Origin: Sulfurimonas sp. | Lineage (GTDB): Bacteria > Campylobacterota > Campylobacteria > Campylobacterales > Sulfurimonadaceae | NCBI GenBank assembly: GCA_030673275.1 | Contig: DAOVJL010000073.1 | Coordinates: 1 to 6,407 of the forward strand | Length of the DNA stretch: 6,407 bases | Direction: 5' to 3' | Part shown: positions 1 through 6,325 of the stretch, in pieces | Numbering within the stretch: position 1 is the stretch's first letter | How the letters are laid out: every line of letters begins with the position of its first letter | The notes under the pieces: model-generated | What the model was told of the DNA's origin: nothing | The model's database searches: none | The model's input: the letters and a program-made list of their open reading frames with translations, nothing else | Made by a program: the position numbers and the translations under genes

Positions 1-81
1 GATGAAAGTAATAGTGCTAATCGTAATCGTACGCCAGCTTATTATAATTTTGTGGCTGAAGTTCGTGATGAACTTGTTTAA
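1..81 (+). CDS. C-terminal end of an unidentified protein (partial)
   Basis: Frame 1 is open from the window edge to a TAA at 79-81, giving 26 residues that end ...RTPAYYNFVAEVRDELV. The start lies outside the window. The tail is hydrophilic and looks like real coding sequence, with amphipathic aromatic and charged residues and AT-rich codons like those of the neighbouring genes. A hairpin terminator 43 bases after the stop fits a true gene end. I do not recognise the family from so short a tail and propose no function. The other frames of this stretch are less convincing. Confidence 0.7.
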   Translation, partial: DESNSANRNRTPAYYNFVAEVRDELV

Positions 82-124
82 TGGGAACGAGCTTCAAATC
101 TTTAAACGAGACTAATAATAAAAA

Positions 125-150
125 AACAGCCAGAAGGCTGTTGTTTTATT
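125..150. terminator. Bidirectional intrinsic terminator between the left-edge gene and the tRNA cluster
   Basis: A perfect 7-bp stem, AACAGCC (125-131) with GGCTGTT (136-142), encloses a 4-base AGAA loop. On the + strand it is followed by G and then TTTTATT (144-150). On the minus strand the stem is followed by TTTTATTATTAG, the complement of the A-rich stretch at 113-124. It can therefore end both the + strand gene that stops at 81 and the minus-strand tRNA transcript whose last tRNA ends at 152. The two transcription units converge on it. Confidence 0.85.
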
Positions 151-151
151 A

Positions 152-228
152 TGGTACCCCCGATAGGATTCGAACCTATAACCCTCGGAGCCGAAATCCG
201 AAACTCTATCCAGTTGAGCCACGAACGC
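152..228 (-). tRNA. tRNA-Arg (anticodon TCG)
   Basis: Read on the minus strand this is a 77-base cloverleaf with an encoded CCA at 152-154. The D arm is GCTC/GAGT. The anticodon stem TCGGA/TCCGA closes the loop TTTCGGC, with U33 followed by anticodon TCG, which reads Arg CGN codons. The variable loop is GGGTT. The T arm is ATAGG-TTCGAAT-CCTAT. The 5' acceptor strand GCGTTCG pairs poorly with CGGGGGT: the G3-G70 pair is mismatched, and pairs 1-72, 4-69 and 5-68 are G-U wobbles. The rest of the cloverleaf is sound, so I call it a tRNA gene, probably functional but unusual. It is the last gene of the Pro-His-Arg cluster. Confidence 0.9.
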
Positions 229-271
229 TTGTATCAATTATTGTTATTGTTTAAAAAAAGTTTATTTATAA

Positions 272-349
272 TGGGGTGAGATACGGGATTCGAACCCGCG
301 ACCCCCGGCACCACAAACCAGTGCTCTAACCAACTGAGCTAATCTCACC
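272..349 (-). tRNA. tRNA-His (anticodon GTG)
   Basis: The minus strand gives a complete cloverleaf. The acceptor stem GTGAGAT/ATCTCAC is perfectly paired. The discriminator is C73, followed by an encoded CCA at 272-274. A templated G at 349 supplies the G-1 opposite C73 that is the known identity element for histidyl-tRNA synthetase. The anticodon loop TTGTGGT contains GTG after U33. The T arm is CGGG-TTCGAAT-CCCG, with the usual GTTCGAAT core. It is the middle gene of the cluster, 22 bases downstream of tRNA-Pro and 43 bases upstream of tRNA-Arg. Confidence 0.96.
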
Positions 350-373
350 ATACATTATTTTAAATATAAAAAG

Positions 374-451
374 TGGTCGGGGTGAAAGGACTCGAACCTT
401 CGGCCCCCTGGTCCCAAACCAGGTACTCTAACCATACTGAGCTACACCCCG
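374..451 (-). tRNA. tRNA-Pro (anticodon TGG)
   Basis: The minus strand gives a 78-base cloverleaf with acceptor stem CGGGGTG/CACCCCG, including the C1-G72 pair typical of bacterial proline tRNAs. The discriminator is A and the CCA is encoded at 374-376. The anticodon stem CCTGG/CCAGG closes the loop TTTGGGA, with anticodon TGG, which reads Pro CCN codons. The T arm is GAAGG-TTCGAGT-CCTTT. It is the first gene of the tRNA transcript, about 37 bases after the predicted start of transcription. Confidence 0.96.
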
Positions 452-495
452 ACCTATTTACAAAAATCAAGTCAACACCTGATTAATGAGGCGAA

Positions 496-524
496 ATTAT
501 AGTCAATAACTTTCAAAATGTCAA
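496..524 (-). promoter_or_regulatory. Sigma-70 promoter of the tRNA-Pro-His-Arg cluster
   Basis: On the minus strand there is an exact TTGACA (519-524), a 17-base spacer and an exact TATAAT (496-501). Transcription would start near 488-490, about 37 bases before tRNA-Pro. The bases just after the -10 box (TTCGCC) are GC-rich compared with the surroundings, as is common in stable-RNA promoters under stringent control. Match to both hexamers and the optimal spacer are seen directly; stringent control is inference. Confidence 0.88.
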
Positions 525-587
525 TAGTTTTTAATCACAATTACTAAACTTTATATCCACTGGTACAAAATGATATTAAGATTAGTT

Positions 588-596
588 TGTTACAAT
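588..596 (+). promoter_or_regulatory. Candidate extended -10 promoter of the symporter operon
   Basis: TG-T-TACAAT at 588-596 matches an extended -10 element with one base changed in the hexamer. No convincing -35 hexamer lies 16-18 bases upstream, which is common for housekeeping promoters in Campylobacterota. Transcription would begin near 603, leaving a leader of about 20 bases that carries the AGGGG ribosome-binding site at 614-618. A second hexamer, TATAGT at 604-609, is too close to the start codon to be useful. Confidence 0.5.
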
Positions 597-624
597 TCTT
601 TCATATAGTTTTCAGGGGTAGATT

Positions 625-2070
625 TTGAGTGAAATATTTATTAGTATAAACTCTTTTTTAGAGACCATTTTATTTTTTGACATACTTTTTGGAACAGTTG
701 AAGGTGTTAATCTTCCTTTCTTGGTAATCTGGTTAATTGCCGGCGGTGTTTATCTTACATTTTTAACTAAATTTATAAATCTTAGAATGATGAGGCACTC
801 TTTTAATATAATAAGAGGCAGATACAACACCATAGATGATGCTGGATTAATCTCCTCTTTTGGTGCTTTAACAACAGCTCTTAGTGCTACAGTCGGACTT
901 GGTAATATTGCCGGTGTTGCTCTTGCTGTTGCTATTGGCGGTCCAGGGGCGACATTTTGGATGATTGTTGCCGGTTTTTTGGGGATGAGTCTAAAATTTA
1001 CAGAAGTAACACTTTCACTGCAATATAGAGAGTTTTTAAAGGATGGAACTGTTATGGGTGGTGCGATGGAGTACCTCTCAAAAGGTTTAGCAAAAAAAGG
1101 TTACGCTACTTTTGGTAAAATATTAGCAGTTGTTTTCGCTTTCTTGATGATAGGCGGTGCTATCGGCGGCGGAAATACTTTTCAAGTCTCTCAAGCTCTA
1201 AGTGCTATATCTCAAGAGGTTCCATATTTTCAAGATAACCCAATGGTTTTTGGAATCATAATGGCAACTTTAGTCGGCTTTGTAATAATTGGCGGTGTTA
1301 GAAGAATCGCTCATATTACAGAAACACTTGTACCTCTTATGGCAATCATATATATCTCCGCTTCTCTTTGGATTTTAGGAAATAACTATGACAAAATAGA
1401 TGATGCCTTTGGTATTATTTTTCACGAAGCATTTTCAACCAGTGCCATTTACGGTGGTATGCTTGGTGCAATTATTCAAGGTTTTCAAAGAGCTGTTTTT
1501 TCAAGTGAAGCCGGTATAGGTTCATCTCCTGTTGCACATGCACCTGCTAGAACAAAGTACCCTGTTAGACAGGGTATAGTTGCCTTATATGAACCATTTA
1601 TAGATACTGTTGTAATCTGTACTATGACGGCACTGGTCATAGTTATCACAGGAGTCTATACTCACGATGGAGCTTACAGCGCACTTATCGAAGCAAAACA
1701 AGGAGCTGCTCTGACAAGCGCTGCTTATGGAACTGTAATTGAGTGGTTTCCAATTGTTCTTTCTGTTAGTATTACACTGTTTGCTTTTTCAACTATGATC
1801 TCTTGGTCGTACTATGGGGAACGTGCTTGGGTTTATATTTTTGGTTCTAAATTTTCTATAGTTTACAAACTTATGTTTATATCTTTAACAGTTATAGGTA
1901 CGGTAGTAAGTACCAGCATATTGGTAGATTTTAGTTTTATGCTTCTTCTGGCTATGGCACTGCCAAACATCTTGGGACTTTTTATTCTTAGCGGCGAAGT
2001 TAAAAAACTCCTTGAAGACTACTTATCAAAACTAAAAAGCGGTGAACTTGACGAAGAAGCTATAAGATGA
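625..2070 (+). CDS. Sodium/amino-acid (alanine or glycine) symporter, AGCS family
   Basis: This 481-residue polytopic inner-membrane protein has the usual length for the alanine or glycine:cation symporter family, which imports small amino acids with Na+ (sometimes H+). The family signature is present as GGPGATFWMIVAGFLGM (105-121). Other conserved blocks are TVGLGNIAGVA (89-99), RAVFSSEAGIGSSPVAHA (289-306) and FSTMISWSYYGERAW (388-402). Roughly 10-11 hydrophobic segments run from residue 31 to 455, followed by a charged cytoplasmic tail. The start is TTG at 625, supported by AGGGG at 614-618 with a 6-base gap; the protein begins MSEIFISINSF. It is the first gene of an operon, and its TGA stop overlaps the next ATG by four bases. 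The exact substrate (alanine, glycine or another amino acid) cannot be told from sequence alone. Confidence 0.93.
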   Translation: MSEIFISINSFLETILFFDILFGTVEGVNLPFLVIWLIAGGVYLTFLTKFINLRMMRHSFNIIRGRYNTIDDAGLISSFGALTTALSATVGLGNIAGVALAVAIGGPGATFWMIVAGFLGMSLKFTEVTLSLQYREFLKDGTVMGGAMEYLSKGLAKKGYATFGKILAVVFAFLMIGGAIGGGNTFQVSQALSAISQEVPYFQDNPMVFGIIMATLVGFVIIGGVRRIAHITETLVPLMAIIYISASLWILGNNYDKIDDAFGIIFHEAFSTSAIYGGMLGAIIQGFQRAVFSSEAGIGSSPVAHAPARTKYPVRQGIVALYEPFIDTVVICTMTALVIVITGVYTHDGAYSALIEAKQGAALTSAAYGTVIEWFPIVLSVSITLFAFSTMISWSYYGERAWVYIFGSKFSIVYKLMFISLTVIGTVVSTSILVDFSFMLLLAMALPNILGLFILSGEVKKLLEDYLSKLKSGELDEEAIR

Positions 2071-2342
2071 ACGAGATAGAGCTAAAATGCAAAGAACTCC
2101 TAAAAGCCCAAGGTATTAATATATCTTCAGAGATAGATTTTGATGTAAACGGGGAAATTCACTCTCTTTCACTTGAGTATATAATAGATACATTTATGAA
2201 AGCTTCCGACGAGTCTCAACTTGTTTTTTTAACAGCCATGCAAAAGGCAACAGAAGCTAAAGGGATGGGAATAAATAAATTTTTTGAAGGGATGGGTCAA
2301 CTGCTGCTAATGACTCATCTATCAGACAAAATAGAGGTTTAA
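2067..2342 (+). CDS. Small acidic protein of unknown function (91 aa)
   Basis: This is a 91-residue soluble protein of no family I recognise. Its ATG overlaps the symporter stop as ATGA (2067-2070), and only a weak GAAG lies upstream, so translation is probably coupled to the symporter. It has about 15 acidic and 8 basic residues, a single Cys at position 8, and no signal peptide or membrane segment. It appears mostly helical: a charged N-terminal helix (2-15), a short DVNGE turn (26-30), then amphipathic helices (34-65 and 69-86) rich in Met and Leu. Its end carries the AGAGG (2333-2337) that serves the next gene. Base use matches the neighbours. The coupling suggests work with the symporter or the cyclase, but no function can be assigned. 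Confidence 0.82.
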   Translation: MNEIELKCKELLKAQGINISSEIDFDVNGEIHSLSLEYIIDTFMKASDESQLVFLTAMQKATEAKGMGINKFFEGMGQLLLMTHLSDKIEV

Positions 2343-2347
2343 AACAG

Positions 2348-3973
2348 TTGAATACTTCTCTAAAATATATAATATTTTATATAGTTTTTGCAATAACTGC
2401 TTTTGCTTTATACTATCCTATTGATATTTTTACAAAAAATAGCATAGATCTTCAAAAAAACATACTTATAAAACAAGCTCAAACACACTTTAATGACCAA
2501 ATAAATACAAGAGAGTGGAATGCTCAATATGGTGGTGTATACGTAAAACCTAAAAAAGGTCAAAAACCAAATCCTTATTTAAAAAACAATATTTTAAAAG
2601 TTGATGACAACTTAACTCTTATAAAAATAAATCCTGCATGGATGACAAGACAACTTTCAGAACTGGCAAAACAATCAGATATAAAAGATTTTCATTTTAA
2701 AATCACCAGCTTAACTCCAATAAATCCGAACAATATAGCAACTCCTTTTGAAAAGAAAGCACTTAAATACTTTGCAAAGAGTAAGAAAAAAGAATATTAT
2801 GAATTTAACAGAGATAATAAATTTAACTATATGGGTGCATTGGTAACTACAAAATCATGTTTGCCATGTCACGAGCATCAAGGTTATAAAATAGATGATA
2901 TAAGAGGTGGAATAAGCATAAACCTTAATAGTAGTGAGTATGAGTCCATAAAACTTTCACTTGAAGAGAAATCTTTGCTTGTAAAAATATTTTTATTTAT
3001 ATTTTTATTTAGTATAGCCATCTTAATTCACAAACAATTAAAACATACTCTGGAATTGGAAAAAGAGATAAAAAAAAGAACCAAAGAAATAAACTCTACT
3101 AAAATACTTTTACAAAATATACTAGATAATGATAAAAGTTTTCTTCTTGTATCGAATGGAACTGAGGTAATTTTTGCAAATCAAACTTTCCTTGATTTTG
3201 CAGATTTCTCTTCTCTTAGTGATTTCAAAAGTGAAGGCAATCATATATCTGATAGATTTGAAAAAGTTGATGACCCTGACTTTTTACACCAACTTAATAA
3301 TGGTGTACATTGGATAGAGTATATGCAAAAAGAGCAGCAGAACAAAAACTTAAAAGTTCTTATCAAAAAAAATAGTAATGAATACTATTTTAAATTACAC
3401 TCTAAAGAGATAAATATTGATAACAAACTGCTGTATTTAATTACTTTTGATGATATAACTGATGATTATATTAAGATAAAAGACTTAACTACAGAAGCTT
3501 CTACAGATCCATTAACTGGGCTTTTTAACAGAAGAAAACTAAATGGTGTATTAAGTAAAGAGATAGATATCTCATCTGTTACTAAATCACCACTGTCCAT
3601 TATATTTTTAGATATAGACCACTTTAAAAATGTAAATGATACATTTGGACATGACGTAGGTGATGAAGTACTTACAGATTTATCTAAAATCATTACTTCA
3701 GCAACTCGTCAAGGTGATTTTATAGCAAGATGGGGAGGGGAAGAGTTTATGATAGCACTGCAAGCTACAGATAACTCAGCAGCTTCACATTTGGCAGAAA
3801 AAATTAGAGTAGCCGTTGAAGCATACAGTTTTAATGTTGTCGGCAATATAACAATATCGCTTGGTGTTACAGAGTATCAGCAAGATGAGAGTAAGAATAA
3901 TTTTACAAAAAGAGTTGATAAAGCACTTTATGAAGCTAAAGAAAGTGGTAGAAACAAAGTTGTTGTTAAATAA
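2348..3973 (+). CDS. Membrane diguanylate cyclase with periplasmic haem-c (Tll0287-like/DUF3365) sensor
   Basis: This 541-residue enzyme is predicted to make cyclic di-GMP from two GTP. In order it has a membrane helix (about 7-25) and a periplasmic domain (26-210) with the Tll0287-like pattern: EWNAQYGGVYVKP, NPY, then INPAWMTRQLSEL. That domain ends in a haem-c site, SCLPCH (C171, C174, H175). A second helix (211-227), a basic coiled-coil-like stretch (228-260) and a PAS-like region (about 260-372) follow. The GGDEF domain (about 383-541) has DPLTGLFNRR, metal-binding D422 and D424 in FLDIDHFKNVND, active-site GGEEF (463-467) and an intact inhibitory I-site, RQGD (454-457). It should therefore be active and feedback-inhibited. 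The TTG start is chosen because AGAGG lies 10 bases upstream and it gives a proper first membrane helix; the next in-frame Met is residue 99. The haem domain suggests redox, gas or small-ligand sensing, which is inference. Confidence 0.93.
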   Translation: MNTSLKYIIFYIVFAITAFALYYPIDIFTKNSIDLQKNILIKQAQTHFNDQINTREWNAQYGGVYVKPKKGQKPNPYLKNNILKVDDNLTLIKINPAWMTRQLSELAKQSDIKDFHFKITSLTPINPNNIATPFEKKALKYFAKSKKKEYYEFNRDNKFNYMGALVTTKSCLPCHEHQGYKIDDIRGGISINLNSSEYESIKLSLEEKSLLVKIFLFIFLFSIAILIHKQLKHTLELEKEIKKRTKEINSTKILLQNILDNDKSFLLVSNGTEVIFANQTFLDFADFSSLSDFKSEGNHISDRFEKVDDPDFLHQLNNGVHWIEYMQKEQQNKNLKVLIKKNSNEYYFKLHSKEINIDNKLLYLITFDDITDDYIKIKDLTTEASTDPLTGLFNRRKLNGVLSKEIDISSVTKSPLSIIFLDIDHFKNVNDTFGHDVGDEVLTDLSKIITSATRQGDFIARWGGEEFMIALQATDNSAASHLAEKIRVAVEAYSFNVVGNITISLGVTEYQQDESKNNFTKRVDKALYEAKESGRNKVVVK

Positions 3974-3978
3974 GCGAA

Positions 3979-4002
3979 GTAAAAGAGATTACTCTCTTTT
4001 AC
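3979..4002. terminator. Hairpin between convergent cyclase and thiG genes
   Basis: A perfect 10-bp stem, GTAAAAGAGA (3979-3988) with TCTCTTTTAC (3993-4002), encloses a TTAC loop. It lies 5 bases after the cyclase stop and 6 bases after the thiG stop on the opposite strand. It is well placed to end both transcripts. However, the only T run is inside the 3' arm and no U tract follows, so it is a non-canonical terminator or mRNA-end stabiliser rather than a clear intrinsic terminator. Confidence 0.6.
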
Positions 4003-4008
4003 GGACTA

Positions 4009-4788
4009 TCAGAATTGTATCATTCCATCAATCGGAGATGAAGCAGTTGCATATGGACGTTTAGGAATTCTTCCTGCCAAATAACTAGCACGTCCTGCTT
4101 GAACAGCATACTTCATAGCCTCAGCCATTATCATTGGGTTTTGTGCTTGAGCAATTGCAGTATTTGTAAGTACGCCCTCAGCTCCAAGTTCCATGGCATA
4201 TGCTGCATCACTTGCACATCCAATTCCAGCATCAACAATCACTGGAACACTTACAGCTTCACGAATAAATACAATATTGTAAGGATTTTGAATTCCAAGT
4301 CCACTACCGATAGGAGCAGCAAGAGGCATAATAGCATGAGCTCCAGCATCTTCAAGACGTTTAGCCATAATCGGATCATCCGAAGTGTAAGCCATAATAG
4401 TAAAACCATCTTTTGCTAGAACTTCACAAGCTTTTATCGTCTCTATAACATCAGGGTAGAGAGTTTTTTGAGTATCACCGATAACCTCTAATTTGATTAA
4501 ATCAATTCCTGTAGCCTCGCGAGTTAAACGAAATGTTGTAATAGCCTCTTCGGCAGTTACACATCCAGCAGAGTTTGGTAAAAATTTCACATTAGTTCCG
4601 GCAAACGTATCACGAAGGTTCTCTTTATCCGGGTCTGTGATATTAAGACGACGAACTGCAACTGTAATTAGTTCACTACCGCTTGCCAAAGTTGCTTCTT
4701 TAGTTGTTTGAAAGTCTTTATATTTTCCACTTCCAACTATCAATCTTGAGCCTAACTCATATTTTCCAATTTTAAGTATATTATCCAT
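4009..4788 (-). CDS. thiG: Thiazole synthase ThiG
   Basis: This 259-residue cytoplasmic TIM-barrel enzyme makes the thiazole phosphate half of thiamine. It uses 1-deoxy-xylulose 5-phosphate, dehydroglycine and sulfur carried on ThiS thiocarboxylate. It has the normal full length. K99 in [10 protein letters not shown] is the expected Schiff-base lysine. [12 protein letters not shown] (155-166) and [21 protein letters not shown] (185-205) are the conserved C-terminal barrel and phosphate-binding segments, and the protein ends in the typical ASSPIDGMI pattern. The ATG at 4786-4788 has AGGA at 4798-4801, about 9 bases upstream. No thiS, thiF or thiH lies in the window; the upstream neighbour is nnr. 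I saw no TPP riboswitch in its leader. The stop is 35 bases from the convergent cyclase stop. Confidence 0.97.
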   Translation of the reverse strand: MDNILKIGKYELGSRLIVGSGKYKDFQTTKEATLASGSELITVAVRRLNITDPDKENLRDTFAGTNVKFLPNSAGCVTAEEAITTFRLTREATGIDLIKLEVIGDTQKTLYPDVIETIKACEVLAKDGFTIMAYTSDDPIMAKRLEDAGAHAIMPLAAPIGSGLGIQNPYNIVFIREAVSVPVIVDAGIGCASDAAYAMELGAEGVLTNTAIAQAQNPMIMAEAMKYAVQAGRASYLAGRIPKRPYATASSPIDGMIQF

Positions 4789-4819
4789 TTAGTATTTTCC
4801 TATATTCTATAATTTATCT

Positions 4820-4887
4820 AGCTCTACAGAGCTTAGCTTTAGTGCCTTAGCGGCTAGCGTAGCTAAATGGGCTTTTGCTCATTTGGC
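4820..4887. other. Dyad-rich structured block in the nnr-thiG spacer
   Basis: Within the 129-base spacer, 4820-4887 is denser in secondary structure and more GC-rich than its AT-rich flanks. AGCTCT-AC-AGAGCT (4820-4833) is a perfect 6-bp dyad. TTAGC (4847-4851) can pair with GCTAA (4862-4866). GCTAAATGGGC (4862-4872) pairs with GCTCATTTGGC (4877-4887) over 11 bp with a TTTT loop. That last stem needs two G-U wobbles in + strand RNA, which become A-C mismatches in minus-strand RNA. It could be a small intergenic repeat, a processing or attenuation structure in the thiG leader, or the remnant of a + strand RNA. None of these can be proven here. Confidence 0.5.
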
Positions 4888-4899
4888 ATTTTAATAGTG

Positions 4900-4908
4900 T
4901 TTATATCA
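4900..4908 (-). promoter_or_regulatory. Possible extended -10 promoter for thiG
   Basis: On the minus strand TG-A-TATAAA lies at 4900-4908, just after the nnr stop. It would start transcription near 4893 and give thiG a leader of about 105 bases containing the dyad block. No good -35 is visible. The alternative TAGAAT (4804-4809) would place the start within the ribosome-binding site, so it is less likely. thiG could also simply be read through from nnr. Confidence 0.35.
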
Positions 4909-4917
4909 TAACAAAAC

Positions 4918-6282
4918 TTACAATTTACAAATGCCTTGCATTAAGTCATCTGGAGTAAGTGAAAAATCAGCACCATTATAATTTAATGCCGATTTTGTAT
5001 GAGCCAAAGAAGCATTTATTGCTGCATCTAAACACTCATATCCTTGAGCTAAAAGTGAACCGACTAAACCACTTAAAACATCACCACTTCCAGCTTTTGC
5101 CAGGGCAGAAGTTCCATGAGGATTTATATAAAATTTATCATTTTTTGCGATTATGACATTTGCACCTTTTAAAACAAGAGTGACATGTGGAAACTTTTTA
5201 CAAAACTCTTCTGTATATTTAAAACGCTTTTTTTGCAACTCTGCAACACTTATATCTGTAATATTACTTATCTTAAGCAGTGAAACAAACTCTTTAGCAT
5301 GCGGAGTAATAACTAGATTTTTTCTTTTTAAAATCTCTAAAACAATTGACATGTTAAAAATATCTGCATCCCCAATTATAGGAAGCTTGTTATCTAAAAA
5401 CTTAGCTAACTCTTTATCACTAAACTCACTCCCTAGCCCCATTCCTAAAGCTAAAGCGGTTGTGTTTTTAGGAACTACATGTGATGACATTATCGAGGGT
5501 GGAATATCTATATCTTTAAATCCGACAAGAGTAACCAAACCACTTCCAAACTTTAAAGCTGAGAGCCCACTCATAATACTTGCTCCACTTTTATCACCGT
5601 ATGCTAATGCAAGATGACCAAAACGACCTTTATGAGAATCTTTTTTCTCTCTAAGTGGCAGTTTTAAATCATCCAAATCAAGTAGTTTCCAATTACTTGG
5701 TTTTTCATAAATTTCTCTTGCAACTCCCAAGTCTAAAACTTTAATCTCACCAACTGCATCTTTGACTTCATCTAAAAACATACTCTTTTTCAAAGCACCC
5801 ATTGTCAATGTTATATCTGCTCTAAATTGATATGCTGATGGAACATCACAAGCAATTTTAAAAGCATTTATGGAGTTCATTTTACTCATCACTTTTTTCA
5901 ACTTATCATCAAAAGAACCTTTAAAACCAGTTCCAACCAAGGCATCAACCAATACATCGCAATCCTCAAGTTTTTTGCACTCTTTAACGCCTATACTTTT
6001 AGCTCTTTTATCTTGTAAAATTGCCATTTTAGATTTTGGCTCTTTTGCGTAAAATATTGATACATCAAAGTCTATATGCAGAAGTCTTGCACAGGCAATA
6101 CCATCAGCACCGTTATTACCACTTCCGCATACAATGATTACTCTTGAATTTTTAGGAAATTTATTACGAACATACTCTGCCATTCCATTTGCCGCATGCT
6201 CCATAAGGATATCTTCACTTAAAGCAAATTCTTTATAACACCTTGCATCAAGACTTGCTACCTCATCAAATAAATTCTGCAT
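4918..6282 (-). CDS. nnr: Bifunctional NAD(P)H-hydrate repair enzyme Nnr (epimerase plus ADP-dependent dehydratase)
   Basis: This 454-residue fusion repairs hydrated NADH and NADPH in the cytoplasm. The N-terminal YjeF_N part (about 1-200) epimerises R- and S-NAD(P)HX. It shows VCGSGNNGADGIACARLL (51-68), VDALVGTGF (112-120) and CDVPSA (145-150). The C-terminal ribokinase-like part (about 210-454) dehydrates S-NAD(P)HX using ADP. It shows KGRFGHLALAYGD (218-230), GDADIFN (304-310), ITPHAKE (325-331), LKGANVII (371-378) and the nucleotide-site AKAGSGDVLSG (395-405). The protein is somewhat shorter than the roughly 515-residue E. coli form. Some of that shortening is in the epimerase after DVPSA, and its glycine loop reads GADG where GGDG is usual. 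The ATG at 6280-6282 has AAGGA (6289-6293) six bases upstream. Confidence 0.95.
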   Translation of the reverse strand: MQNLFDEVASLDARCYKEFALSEDILMEHAANGMAEYVRNKFPKNSRVIIVCGSGNNGADGIACARLLHIDFDVSIFYAKEPKSKMAILQDKRAKSIGVKECKKLEDCDVLVDALVGTGFKGSFDDKLKKVMSKMNSINAFKIACDVPSAYQFRADITLTMGALKKSMFLDEVKDAVGEIKVLDLGVAREIYEKPSNWKLLDLDDLKLPLREKKDSHKGRFGHLALAYGDKSGASIMSGLSALKFGSGLVTLVGFKDIDIPPSIMSSHVVPKNTTALALGMGLGSEFSDKELAKFLDNKLPIIGDADIFNMSIVLEILKRKNLVITPHAKEFVSLLKISNITDISVAELQKKRFKYTEEFCKKFPHVTLVLKGANVIIAKNDKFYINPHGTSALAKAGSGDVLSGLVGSLLAQGYECLDAAINASLAHTKSALNYNGADFSLTPDDLMQGICKL

Positions 6283-6325
6283 AAGTATTCCTTTTACTAA
6301 TAATATCTATATTTAGCTTTGAAAA

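Noticed and set aside
152..451. tRNA cluster as an integration site for a mobile element
   Set aside because: All three tRNAs are complete, and I found no integrase, no tRNA 3'-end direct repeat and no compositional break next to them.
541..624. Glycine or other amino-acid riboswitch ahead of the symporter
   Set aside because: The space between the likely promoter and the start codon is about 20 bases, and the whole region is AT-rich without stable stems or glycine-riboswitch core sequences.
3861..4064. 67-codon + strand frame spanning the end of the cyclase and the thiG tail
   Set aside because: It is out of frame within the GGDEF domain, crosses the hairpin and runs into convergent thiG. 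No ribosome-binding site or motif supports it.
4099..4419. 106-codon + strand open frame opposite thiG
   Set aside because: It lies inside thiG on the other strand. The product is rich in Ser, His and Cys, as expected from reverse-complemented codons, and shows no family motif.
4789..4917. TPP riboswitch ahead of thiG
   Set aside because: The location is right, but the conserved THI-box segments such as CTGAGA are absent on the minus strand. The dyads present do not fit the TPP fold.
5153..5617. 154-codon + strand open frame opposite nnr
   Set aside because: It is fully antisense to the well-supported nnr, has no ribosome-binding site, and its composition simply mirrors nnr codons. It is a shadow frame.
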